This document shows positions 44,578 to 54,300 of a stretch of DNA of 64,000 bases, piece by piece. A model generated the notes under the pieces. The model ran no database searches. It saw only the letters and a program-made list of their open reading frames with translations, and was not told the DNA's origin. The DNA lies in contig JADJRK010000001.1 of assembly GCA_016712285.1 (NCBI GenBank), positions 2,232,001-2,296,000 on the forward strand, given 5' to 3'. Every line of letters begins with the position of its first letter. Within the stretch, counting starts at the first letter, position 1. A program made the translations under genes and the position numbers. The stretch comes from Planctomycetota bacterium (GTDB lineage Bacteria > Planctomycetota > UBA8742 > UBA2392).

Positions 44578-46569
44578 TTGATTCGCAGGCTGTTTCATCT
44601 GCTTTCTTACTGCAAGCCGTACTGGCGGCTTTACCTGGCCGGAACTCTGGCGCTGGTGATGGTGGACGTACTGGACACGTTCACGCCCCAGCTCGTGAAG
44701 TGGACGATTGATCACCTGATGTTCGCCACCGGCGGCGGTGTGAGCGCGGGCTCGCCGCTGCAGGGCTGGTTGCCGTCGGCCTGGGTCGGCGAAGGCAGCT
44801 TCATGGGTGGCATGTGGATCTATGGTGTGCTGTACGTAATCGTCGTGGCACTGACCGGCGTGTTTCGCTGGTTCATGTCCATGTACTACAGCGAAGGTGC
44901 CGTCAACCTTACCCATGACCTGCGCGGCCGCTTCTTTGGCCACGTGCAGCGGCTTCACGCGGGCTATCACGACAAGACCAAAACCGGCGACCTGATGACG
45001 CTGGCGACCAGCGACATCAATGCCAGCCGCGAATTCTTCTGGGTCGGCCTGCTGATCGGGTTCGATACGCTGCTGTACTTCTGCATCGTCCCGATCTACA
45101 TGGCCGACATCAATCCCAAGTTGCTGCTGGCGAGCCTGCTTACGCTGCCGCTGATCCCCGTGATCGTGGCACGCCTGGCCAAGCGCATCGAGAAACGTTA
45201 CGACGAAATGCAGGACCAGCTGAGCCTGGTCGCCGAGCGCGCCCGGGAGAGCTTCGCAGGCTCAAAGGTCATCAAGAGCTTCACCCGCGAAGACGACGAG
45301 GTGCGCACCTTCGCCAAACTCTCCGGCGAGTACCGCCGACGCGCGCTCAAACTCGCCGCCATCGAGGCGCTGCAACAGCCGCTGCTGGTGCTGATGCTCG
45401 CGCTGGCGGACCTGGTGGTCGTGCTTTACGGCGGGTGGCTGGTGCTGGAGGGCTTTGCCATCCAGCGCGAAATGGCAGCCGCCGGCCACAGCGCAGCTGA
45501 GATTGACGCCGCAGTGCGGTCGGCCGGGGCAATCACGGTTGGCGGGTTTATCGCATTCTTTAGTTACCTGATCAGGCTGAGCGGCCCGATGATCGGCCTG
45601 GGATGGGTGATCAGCCTGTTCCAGCGCGCCAACGTCAGCATGCAGCGCATTGAAGAAGTGCTTGAGACGAAACCCCAGATTTCCGAGCCCGAATCGCCCG
45701 CCGCTCTCACCAGCATTCGGGGCGAGATCGAGGTGCGCAACCTGAGCTTTGCGTTCTTTCCCGACGGCGTCGCGCAAAACGGCCGCGGCACGCGCGAGCA
45801 CGCGTTGCAGGAGATCAGCCTGCGAGTGGCGCCCGGCAAGACACTGGCCATTGTCGGGCCTGTGGGCAGCGGCAAGAGTACGCTGCTAAGCCTGATCCCG
45901 CGGCTGTATGACCCGCCTGCGGGCACTGTATTCATTGACGGCGTTGACGTTCGCGAGATTTCGCTGGGGGTGCTGCGCACCCAGATCGGTTCTGTGCCGC
46001 AGGAAACGTTTCTGTTCAGCGAGACGATTCTCCAGAACCTGGCCCTTGGCCTTGAGGGCGGAAGCGAATACCGCGACAGCGCCCCGGAAGCCAACGCCAG
46101 CACGGGCATCCTGAATGTGCCGCTGACGCCCGAGGGCGTGGAGTGGCTCAAGCATTGCGCGCGGCTGTCACAAGTCGAGACCGACATTCTCGCATTCCCC
46201 AAGCAGTACGAAACGCTGCTGGGAGAAAAGGGCGTGAACCTTTCCGGCGGCCAGAAGCAGCGTGTGGCCATCGCGCGGGCCATCGCGCGCAAGCCGGCGA
46301 TTCTGCTGCTGGATGACTGCCTGAGCGCCGTGGATACGCAGACCGAAGAAGCAATCCTGCATGGCCTGAAGGATATGATGAAAGACCGCACCACGCTGAT
46401 TGTCAGCCACCGCGTCAGCACTGTGGAACACGCAGACGAAATCATCGTGCTGCACGAAGGGCGCATTGTGGAACGCGGCAGGCACGAACAGTTGCTTGCC
46501 ATGCACGGCTATTACCACGAGTTACACCGCAAGCAGCAGCTGGAACAGGAACTGGCGAGCACGGATTAG
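44578..46569 (+). CDS. ABC exporter half-transporter 1, degenerate ATP site (663 aa)
   Basis: A membrane domain with six helices (about 1-340; opening LFHLLSYCKPYWRLYLAGTL) is fused to an ATPase domain (about 380-650). The ATPase has Walker A GPVGSGKSTLL, signature LSGGQKQRVAIARAI and Walker B LLLDDCLSAVD. The residue after the Walker B aspartate is Asp rather than the catalytic Glu. This is the hallmark of the non-hydrolysing site in heterodimeric exporters such as TM287/288 and YheI/YheH. The start is TTG at 44578 with a GAGG box six bases upstream; the two nearby ATGs (44555, 44558) are in another frame. The partner subunit follows after 18 bases. The substrate may be lipid, drug or peptide. 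Confidence 0.87.
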   Translation: MIRRLFHLLSYCKPYWRLYLAGTLALVMVDVLDTFTPQLVKWTIDHLMFATGGGVSAGSPLQGWLPSAWVGEGSFMGGMWIYGVLYVIVVALTGVFRWFMSMYYSEGAVNLTHDLRGRFFGHVQRLHAGYHDKTKTGDLMTLATSDINASREFFWVGLLIGFDTLLYFCIVPIYMADINPKLLLASLLTLPLIPVIVARLAKRIEKRYDEMQDQLSLVAERARESFAGSKVIKSFTREDDEVRTFAKLSGEYRRRALKLAAIEALQQPLLVLMLALADLVVVLYGGWLVLEGFAIQREMAAAGHSAAEIDAAVRSAGAITVGGFIAFFSYLIRLSGPMIGLGWVISLFQRANVSMQRIEEVLETKPQISEPESPAALTSIRGEIEVRNLSFAFFPDGVAQNGRGTREHALQEISLRVAPGKTLAIVGPVGSGKSTLLSLIPRLYDPPAGTVFIDGVDVREISLGVLRTQIGSVPQETFLFSETILQNLALGLEGGSEYRDSAPEANASTGILNVPLTPEGVEWLKHCARLSQVETDILAFPKQYETLLGEKGVNLSGGQKQRVAIARAIARKPAILLLDDCLSAVDTQTEEAILHGLKDMMKDRTTLIVSHRVSTVEHADEIIVLHEGRIVERGRHEQLLAMHGYYHELHRKQQLEQELASTD

Positions 46570-46587
46570 ACCAAGAGACACGAAGTC

Positions 46588-48639
46588 ATGTCGGACGACT
46601 TTGAAGATGACCTGCTGGAAGAACGGATCAAGACGAACGTCTTTGACCCCGTGCTTCTGCGCCGCATGCTGCGGTATGCGTTGCCGTACAAGGGCCGCAT
46701 CGTCGCGGGTCTGTGCCTGGTGCTGGTGTCGTCGGCGCTGGCAATCTCGCCGCCGCTGCTAGTCGGCGCGATGGTCGACATTGTCTTCGGCACCGGTCAA
46801 AGCACGCCCGGCCATGCCGTGGCCCGCGTGCTGGGCATGTTCGGCGGCGACGTGCGCGGCTGGGCCGACCGCGACAAGCTGATTGCTTTCGGCCTGCTGT
46901 TCCTGTTCGTGCGCACGGGCACGTTCTTCGTCGACTGGGCAAACACGTACGTGCTTACGGGCTTTGGCCAGCGCGTGCTGTACGACATTCGCGTCCAGTT
47001 GTTCACGCACATCCAGAACCTGTCGCTGTCATTCTTCCATCGCAACCCGGTCGGCCGGCTGGTGAACCGTGTCGCCTATGACGTGGGCGCGCTGGAGCGC
47101 ATGTTCTCGGTAGCGGTCGTAACGCTGTGCAAAGACGCGATGATGCTGACCGGCATCGTCGCGATGCTGTTCATCATCGACGTGCAGCTGGCGCTGATTG
47201 TGCTGAGCGTCATCCCGTTCATGGTGATCGCGACGCTGATTTTCCGGAAGTATTCGCGCGGCGCGTATCGGCGCTGGTACACAGCACAAAGCAAGCTCAA
47301 CGCGTTCATGGCCGAAAGCATGGCGGGCGTGCGCGTCGTGCAGCTGTTTCACAAGCAACGACGCAACGACGCAAGCTACGAAGTCATCGCCAGCGACTTT
47401 CGCACGCACTTCCTGGCCCAGCGCCGCGCGTGGGCGTACTTTCGCCCCGTGGCCACCACGCTCAGCGCCACCGGCATCGGCCTGGTGCTGTGGGTGTGCG
47501 GCGACGCCGTGCTGCGCGGCAAGGGCATGGAACCCGCCGAGATGGCGGTCATCGGCGCCATCAGCGTGGGCGTGCTGGTGACGTATCTGCAATACGCAGA
47601 GCTGTTCTTCACGCCGATTCGCGACATCACGGAAAAGTTCGACATCGTCGTCGGCGCCATGACCAGCGCCGAGCGCATCTTCACCATCCTTGACGAAAAG
47701 CAGGACGTGCAGAACCTGCCCGGCGCCCAGGACTTCGGACGCGCCAAGGGCGAAGTTGTGTTCGACGATGTCCACTTCGAATACAAAGCCGATGAGCCCG
47801 TGCTGCGGGGCGTGAGTTTTCGCATTGAACCCGGCCAGACAGTCGCGATTGTCGGCCACACCGGCGCGGGCAAGACCACGATCATCAACCTCGTCAGCCG
47901 GTTCTACGACGTGCAGGCCGGGCGCGTTCTGGTTGATGGCCGCAACACGCGCGACTACACGCTGAAGTCGCTGCGTCGAAACATCGCCGTGGTGCACCAG
48001 GACGTCTTCCTGTTCGCGGGCACGGTGCTCGAAAACCTGCGCCTTGGCGACGAGTCGATCACGCGCGAGCGCGTCGTGGAAGCCTGCGCGGCCGTCGGAG
48101 CAGATCGCTTTATCCAGCGCCTGCCGGGCGGCCTTGAGTCCATCGTCGAAGAAGGCGGCAAGACCTTCAGCGCCGGTGAGCGCCAGTTGCTCAGCTTTGC
48201 CCGCGCGCTGGTTTTCGACCCCGCGATTCTGATTCTCGACGAAGCCACAAGCAGCATCGACACCCACACCGAAGAGGTCATCCAGGCCGCACTGAAAAAG
48301 CTGACCAAAGGCCGCACCAGCATCGTGATCGCGCACCGGCTCAGCACCGTCCAGCGCGCCGACCGCATTCTGGTGATGCACAAGGGCAAATTGTCCGAAC
48401 AGGGCACGCACCAGCAACTTCTGGCCGAACGCGGCATCTACTACCGGCTTTACCAGTTGCAGTACTCTGCCCTGGACGATGTCGAGAAAGAGCCGGAAAT
48501 CGCCGTCAATGGTGAGCTGGCGACGCTGCCCCGCACCAGCAGCGGGGCGCTGCGCACGGCAGCCGCCGCCACGCACGGCAACGTGCGCCGAGCAGCCGAG
48601 GACGCCGGCAACGAACGCGCATCCGGCGCCGATGCCTGA
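46588..48639 (+). CDS. ABC exporter half-transporter 2, catalytic subunit (683 aa)
   Basis: Six-helix membrane domain (about 25-350, ending FTPIRDITEKFDIVVGAMTS) and ATPase domain (about 380-610). The ATPase has Walker A GHTGAGKTTIINL, signature FSAGERQLLSFARAL, Walker B ILILDEATSSID with the catalytic Glu, and a switch histidine in IAHRLSTVQRAD. The signature is the less common SAGE form, which together with the Asp-for-Glu change in the partner indicates an asymmetric heterodimer with one consensus hydrolytic site. A 65-residue Ala/Glu-rich C-terminal tail is extra. It forms an operon with the preceding gene and is convergent, five bases apart, with the sigma-factor gene. Confidence 0.88.
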   Translation: MSDDFEDDLLEERIKTNVFDPVLLRRMLRYALPYKGRIVAGLCLVLVSSALAISPPLLVGAMVDIVFGTGQSTPGHAVARVLGMFGGDVRGWADRDKLIAFGLLFLFVRTGTFFVDWANTYVLTGFGQRVLYDIRVQLFTHIQNLSLSFFHRNPVGRLVNRVAYDVGALERMFSVAVVTLCKDAMMLTGIVAMLFIIDVQLALIVLSVIPFMVIATLIFRKYSRGAYRRWYTAQSKLNAFMAESMAGVRVVQLFHKQRRNDASYEVIASDFRTHFLAQRRAWAYFRPVATTLSATGIGLVLWVCGDAVLRGKGMEPAEMAVIGAISVGVLVTYLQYAELFFTPIRDITEKFDIVVGAMTSAERIFTILDEKQDVQNLPGAQDFGRAKGEVVFDDVHFEYKADEPVLRGVSFRIEPGQTVAIVGHTGAGKTTIINLVSRFYDVQAGRVLVDGRNTRDYTLKSLRRNIAVVHQDVFLFAGTVLENLRLGDESITRERVVEACAAVGADRFIQRLPGGLESIVEEGGKTFSAGERQLLSFARALVFDPAILILDEATSSIDTHTEEVIQAALKKLTKGRTSIVIAHRLSTVQRADRILVMHKGKLSEQGTHQQLLAERGIYYRLYQLQYSALDDVEKEPEIAVNGELATLPRTSSGALRTAAAATHGNVRRAAEDAGNERASGADA

Positions 48640-48644
48640 TTACT

Positions 48645-51230
48645 TCAGCGGCGGCGCTGGACCAGATGTTCGGCTTCCAGCATACGCATCACCGACCCGA
48701 CAAAATCTTCCGATGGCACGCGCCACAGCGGTACGGTGTCCATGCGCATGTTCGGCTTGTGCTGCGTACGGAACCTGCGATTGAACGCGCTGCGTTGCGG
48801 CTCGTCTTCGGCCCAGCGCGTGGTGAACACCAGCACCGGCAACGTCACCGCGTCGCCGGCCGTGAAGTCAAACAGCGACAGCCATGCGTATGGGTGCCGT
48901 TCGAACTCACGCACGCAGCCCGATAGTGTCGCTGGCTCGCGCTGGTACTGGTCGCGGGCCGCGCCCACAGACGTGCCGCCGCGCAACCACGCGTCCAGGC
49001 GGTCGTCGCGGACCGCAACGCGCTGCCAATCGCTGTATGTGGCGCCCTTGCCCATCAGCGCGTCGCGCATGTCTTCGATGTAAGGGCGCGACTTGCCGGC
49101 CTCAGGTGACCAGGCATCCAGCAGCTGGCGGTGCGACGGCCACCAGTCGATGGCCGCGAACTTTGCGCCGGCTTCACCCGCGCACAACTCGGCCCCAACC
49201 GGCGCCATAAAACCCGGCGCGACCACGCCGAACTTGCTCAGACCCAGCAGACCCACCAGCGTTTCCAGGCGCTGCGCCAGCTGGGCGGCATACTCGGGGC
49301 CGGTGTTTGCACCATCCATGTCGTCTGACCAGCCGCGGTAGTCCACCAGGTAGCACCGGAAGTGCAGGTCAGTCTCGATCATCCATGGCAACCACACTTC
49401 GCTGGCGGTTTCCGGGTCGTTCAAGATCAGCAGTGCGTACTCAGTCGCGCGCGCGCCTTCGACGTCAACGCTTGTGACGTCCCAGAAGCTGCCCAGCACG
49501 TCATAAGTGCGCTGCACACGCATCAGCGTGTTTGGCTTCGCTTCGCTCGCGCGCAGGTCTTTCTCGGCTTTGGCGCGGTCCCTGTCTTCCATGAAGCCGG
49601 CACGCGCCATGTTCTCCAGCGCGACACGCAGGTTGCGCACGAGGGCGGGGTCGCGCTCGGATTCTTTGGTTGCATCCAGGCGATCCGCGACATCGAACAG
49701 CATGCGGGCACGAGCCAAGTTGTCTTTGCCCCCCACGTCGCCGCGCACATGTCCCATCTCCAGCACAAATGCCGGCGCAAGCGCTGAATCGGTGTTGCCA
49801 GCTTTTCTCAGCCACTGGGCAACTCCGGTCTCCCACTCTTTTTCGCTCACCCAATGCGGGTTGCGAAACATCGCGCGCATGAGGCGTGTGGCGACTGTGT
49901 CCTCAAGGGAGCCGCGCCAAAGCAGTGTGCCGAGTGTCTTCAGCGCACGCTTGTCGTCTTCGCGCTCAATCCACTCGCCGGCCAGGCGCGCCAACTCCGG
50001 TTCGGGCGCAGCCAGCGCCTGCATGATCGGAGCCACAAGGTCCTCCGAGCCGTTGGGCATGTTGGACAGCACGATCCAGCGCTGCTCCGGGTCGGACCCC
50101 GAATCCGACCACTCCTGCTGGAAGTTCTTCAGCGCCCGCGCCCTGTCTACAGGGCTGCTGACAGCCACCTTCGTATTCGGCGGCCAATGCTGAATCCACA
50201 GCATGGGCATGCGGGTCTCTGCCGCGGCCTTTGACGCTACCGGGTTGTTTCGCCCCGCTTCTTCTGGCTCGGGTTCGGGCTGCGGCTCAATGCCCTCGCG
50301 CGGCGGCAGACCGGGCTCATTGCCGCCCGTCCTCGGTGTGTTCGCGCCCGGTAACGGCCGTCGGCCTTCGCCCCCGGTTTCAACGCCTTCAATCCCCCCG
50401 CCGCCGGCTCTCGGCTGGTTGCTGCGTGCCGTGCCAGTGCCGATGTCTCCGCGTCTGTCGCCCCGGCTTCGGCCACTGGCGCCGCTTTCTTCTTCTGTGT
50501 GGTCCGTGATCGTCTCGAACTGTGGTTGTGGTCGGAAGTCGCTCTGCAACAGCACCAGGATCAACGCCACGACAGCCAGCGCCGCAATCGTGGACAGCGC
50601 CAACAATTTCACCTTGGCCGCCGAAGCGCCTGACGCCGCAGCCGCCGCAACATGCTGCTTCACGCCGGCAAGCCACATTGACTGCGCAGCCGCTAAACCA
50701 CCAATCGGAGCGGCGACGGGCATGCTGCCCAGCGTCTCGGTGATTTCCTGTTCGCGGAACTTCAACCGTTCGTGCAGCGTGTCCAGGCCCCGGCGCACGC
50801 GCGCCTTCAGCGTGTTCAGCGGCACTCCCAGCAGGTCAGCCGCTTCCTGTTGCGTGAACCCGCTGATGTGCGTCAGCACCACGGCTTCGCGCTGATCGGG
50901 AGGCAGCAAGGTCAGTGCGCTGCGCAGCAGGTTACTCAGCTCGGTGCGTTCGGGTCCGTGACTGTGGCTCATGGCCGCATCCTCGCTCAAGGGGGCGTGG
51001 CTGCGGGTTGCGCGCTTGCGGCGCAGGTTGCGCGCCTCGTTCGCGAGAATTCCGGCCAGCCACGGCCATGTGTTGCGGGGGGCCTGGTCGGCCTTTCGCC
51101 AGGCAATGATGAACGTCTGCTGCACCACGTCGTCGGCGTCGGCTGTGTTGCCGGTCAAGCTGACAGCCAGGCGCCATGCGGCGCCGCCATAAGTAAGCAC
51201 GCACGATTCCACGAGTTGCAGCGCGTCCAT
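48645..51230 (-). CDS. ECF sigma factor fused through a membrane helix to a degenerate alpha/beta-hydrolase domain (861 aa)
   Basis: Residues 1-165 are an ECF sigma factor: sigma2 with ADDVVQQTFIIAWR, sigma4 with GFTQQEAADLLGVPLNTLKA. A membrane helix spans about 207-229 (VKLLALSTIAALAVVALILVL). A Gly/Pro/Arg/Glu-rich linker and a helical repeat region (about 340-560) follow. The last 290 residues follow the alpha/beta-hydrolase order: FRCYLVDYRGWSDD, LVGLLGLSKFGVVAPGF, LPVLVFTTRW. The nucleophile elbow GxSxG is replaced by APGFM, the oxyanion HG by ND, and the catalytic His is missing. The start ATG 51230 has GAGGGG just upstream; the longer frame to 51311 does not. I infer a one-protein signal transducer that carries its own sensor instead of an anti-sigma. 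Confidence 0.8.
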   Translation of the reverse strand: MDALQLVESCVLTYGGAAWRLAVSLTGNTADADDVVQQTFIIAWRKADQAPRNTWPWLAGILANEARNLRRKRATRSHAPLSEDAAMSHSHGPERTELSNLLRSALTLLPPDQREAVVLTHISGFTQQEAADLLGVPLNTLKARVRRGLDTLHERLKFREQEITETLGSMPVAAPIGGLAAAQSMWLAGVKQHVAAAAASGASAAKVKLLALSTIAALAVVALILVLLQSDFRPQPQFETITDHTEEESGASGRSRGDRRGDIGTGTARSNQPRAGGGGIEGVETGGEGRRPLPGANTPRTGGNEPGLPPREGIEPQPEPEPEEAGRNNPVASKAAAETRMPMLWIQHWPPNTKVAVSSPVDRARALKNFQQEWSDSGSDPEQRWIVLSNMPNGSEDLVAPIMQALAAPEPELARLAGEWIEREDDKRALKTLGTLLWRGSLEDTVATRLMRAMFRNPHWVSEKEWETGVAQWLRKAGNTDSALAPAFVLEMGHVRGDVGGKDNLARARMLFDVADRLDATKESERDPALVRNLRVALENMARAGFMEDRDRAKAEKDLRASEAKPNTLMRVQRTYDVLGSFWDVTSVDVEGARATEYALLILNDPETASEVWLPWMIETDLHFRCYLVDYRGWSDDMDGANTGPEYAAQLAQRLETLVGLLGLSKFGVVAPGFMAPVGAELCAGEAGAKFAAIDWWPSHRQLLDAWSPEAGKSRPYIEDMRDALMGKGATYSDWQRVAVRDDRLDAWLRGGTSVGAARDQYQREPATLSGCVREFERHPYAWLSLFDFTAGDAVTLPVLVFTTRWAEDEPQRSAFNRRFRTQHKPNMRMDTVPLWRVPSEDFVGSVMRMLEAEHLVQRRR

Positions 51231-51373
51231 GTTCCCCTCAACCCTTACCGTCGCGAGGAGCGCCGTTGGGTGCCCGATTCTCGCATTTTTCTGCGCGAGG
51301 TATGCGTGCATCTATGATTTCTGGCATTTCCGGCCTCGAATCCGGGATGGCTGCAATCCATACTGTCTGCCCC

Positions 51374-54300
51374 ATGGCAGAGGCTTTCAAACTTTCGTCC
51401 GCGATCAGCAACCTGCCGCTGCCGCTGGCGCAGACGCTGCGCCGTGCCATCAACGCCAAGTCGCCGCAGGAACAGCACAACGGGGCCTACTACTTCTTTG
51501 AGTCGGCTCTCAAGCTGGGTGCATCTGCCCAGTGCGGCGTGTACCTGTCCGTGGACTGCCCCGATGCCGCCGTCAACAAGTTGCTGGATGCACTGACCCG
51601 GCCCTCTGTTGGCCAGTGGCTGCAACTGCTGCGCGAGCTTTCTCGTGTGCTTGGCACGCGCAAAGACATGGCGCTCCTGCCACTGGCTGGCCTGCACGAG
51701 CGCTTGACCAACAAGCAGGCCATGCCGGCTGCGCAGGCATTTCTGAAGTTCGCGGCCCAGACCGCGGGCGGGCAGGAGAACCGGCAGCAACTGCGCGTGC
51801 TGGATGTGTTCGACGGCATCGTGGCATACCGTAACCAGGAGCTTGGCCACGGCGCCCAGCGTGAGCGTGCATTTTACGCAGAGGCAGCACCCCTGCTCGT
51901 GGATGCCGTGCTTGAAGCACTTGAGGTCGCCAAGCCGTTTGGCGAGTTGCAGCTGGCTGTCTCGCGCGATGTGCTGGACGCAGGCAGCCAGCGCGCCCAC
52001 CGCCGCTACGACATCCTGCGCGGCGACGGCCTGCACATCCCGCTTGAGGGCAGCCACCCCGACGACGCCAAGATCGGTGCCGGGCGACTGTTGCTGGCGG
52101 CGGGCAATGTGCGCGTGCAGCTGCATCCGCTGGTGGTCTACGAAGTTGACCGCATGGACCGCGACCGCGTGGGCTTTCTGAACCAGGTGGCGACGCGCGG
52201 CAAGGGCGACACGGCACAGATCAAGCGCGTCGAATACCTCGACTATGACAGCGGCGAGCGGCTGGAAGCCCACGACGCCGTAATCGAGCTAGCAGCGCTG
52301 CTCAGCCGCGTGCGCGGCGCCAAGGTGACGGTCGAGACCGTGGACAGCATGACCCGCGCCGAAGCCGTGATCGACGACGGGACCGCGGCGCCGGAAAGTG
52401 GACAGTGGATCGGCGACTTTGAACTGGTGAGCGAGCTGGGCCGCGGCGGCATGGGCATCGTGTATGAAGCCTTGCAGGGCAGCCTGAAGCGGCACGTGGC
52501 CTTGAAGGTGCTGCCGCCCGGCATCGCCGGCGACCCGATTGCCGTGGCGCGCTTCAAGCGCGAGATCGCCGCGCTTGGTCGTTGCGACCACCCCAACGTG
52601 GTCAAGGTGCTGACCGCCGGCCAGGAGGGCGACCGCCACTACTACGCGATGGAGTACGTCGAGGGCAGCGACCTCAGTCAGATCTACGGAGTGCTGTCCG
52701 GGTGGCGGATGCAGAGCGATGGTGAGCTGCGCGAGGGCCACCTGCGCGAGGCCATCAGCAGCGCTCGCAGCAGCCGCGGCGAGAAGTCCAAACCAGCATC
52801 TGGAGCAGCAATCGAGCCCGCCCTGCCGAAGAAAGAGTCCGAAGCGCCTGTGATTGCCGACGGCCGCGACTACTACATCCGTATCGCCGAGATCCTGGCT
52901 GATGCCGCGCGCGGCGTGGACCATCTGCACCAGCACGGCATCATCCACCGTGACCTGAAACCCGGCAACATCATGCTCACCAGCGACGGCAAGCGCGCGG
53001 TGATCATGGACCTTGGGCTGGCGCAGATGCAGGACCGCTCGCTGAGCCTCACTGCCAGCAGCGTGAAGATTCTCGGCACGCTGCGCTACATGCCGCCCGA
53101 GCAGTTGCAGCACAACCTGCTGGAGGTCACGCCCAAAGCCGACGTCTACAGCCTGGGAGCAACGCTGTATGAACTGGCTGTGCTTGCGCCGATTTTCGAC
53201 GGCGACAGCGAAGCCAAACTGATCGCCCAGGTGCTGCAAACCGAGCCCAAACCGCCGCGAAGCATCAACAGCCGGGTGCCCCGCGACCTTGAGACAATCA
53301 TCAGCGTGGCAACGTCCAAGAACCCCAGCGAGCGTTACGCGACGGCTGCGCACCTGGCCGACGACCTTGAACGCTTCAGCAAAGGCGAGCCGATCGCCGC
53401 CAAGCCGCCTAGCACGTTTCATTACCTCAAGCTGTTCTACCGCAAGAACCGCGGCCTGGTGCGCACGATCGCTGCAGCCTTCGTGATACTCGTAGCGACA
53501 GTGACGGTGTTCGTGCAGCAGTTGGCCAGCGCGCTTGACGACGCACAGCAGCAACGAACCGAGGCAGAGAATCAGCGCGAAGAAGCCGATGCACAGCGAG
53601 TCAGGGCCGAACGGGCTGCGAGCGCGGAATCCGACGCTCGCACCGATGCCGAGCTGCAGCGCAAGATCGCGGAGGCGAAGTCGAACGACGCGCAGAGGGC
53701 GCTAGTGTCTGCCAACCGCAGTTTGGCGCGAGCCTGCATCGAGAAAGCCCGTGGTGCCCGGGAGAAGGGTGAGCAACAGTCAGCACTGGCGTTTGGCGTC
53801 GAAGCGCTCTGTCGCGCGAACGAGTTTCCTGGGGACACGTTGCAGCTCGAGGCTCGCAGTCTGGTCGCGGAGATCGAAGCCGAGACTCCGCTGCTTGTGT
53901 GGCAGACCCCGATTTCACCGTTCGATTACAACAACTCAGGCACTCGCATTGATGAGACGTGGAGGCTGGCACTGGGTACGGACGGCAACTCCGTCCAGTT
54001 GGAAGACCCAGCCACTGGTCGAGAAATCCTGCGCTTTCAAGTGCCGTACGCTGTGCTTGCAATGGAACTCATGCCTGGCGGTACTGTGATTGCCCTAGGC
54101 AACAGCAACGGCGGTATCACTTTGCTCTCCACAAAGGACGGCACCGTCGTCCGGGAACTCAGCACGGGAATAGAGCCTGTAGACAGCATCGCATTCATCG
54201 AAGGCGGCGCGTGGCTAGTCGCGATGAATCGCGCTGAGGACGTGCGCATCTGGTCAACGACGACTTGGGAAGTCTCTCGGGAGTTGAAGCTGGGACGCGA

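Noticed and set aside
44377..44970. 198-residue N-terminal extension of the 935-residue exported protein
   Set aside because: It would place the signal peptide in the middle of the protein and is antisense to the ABC exporter start; GGAGAG precedes the ATG at 44376.
51300..51330. TATGAT at 51313-51318 as the -10 box of the kinase C promoter
   Set aside because: No acceptable -35 box lies at the right distance, so it cannot be supported beyond chance.
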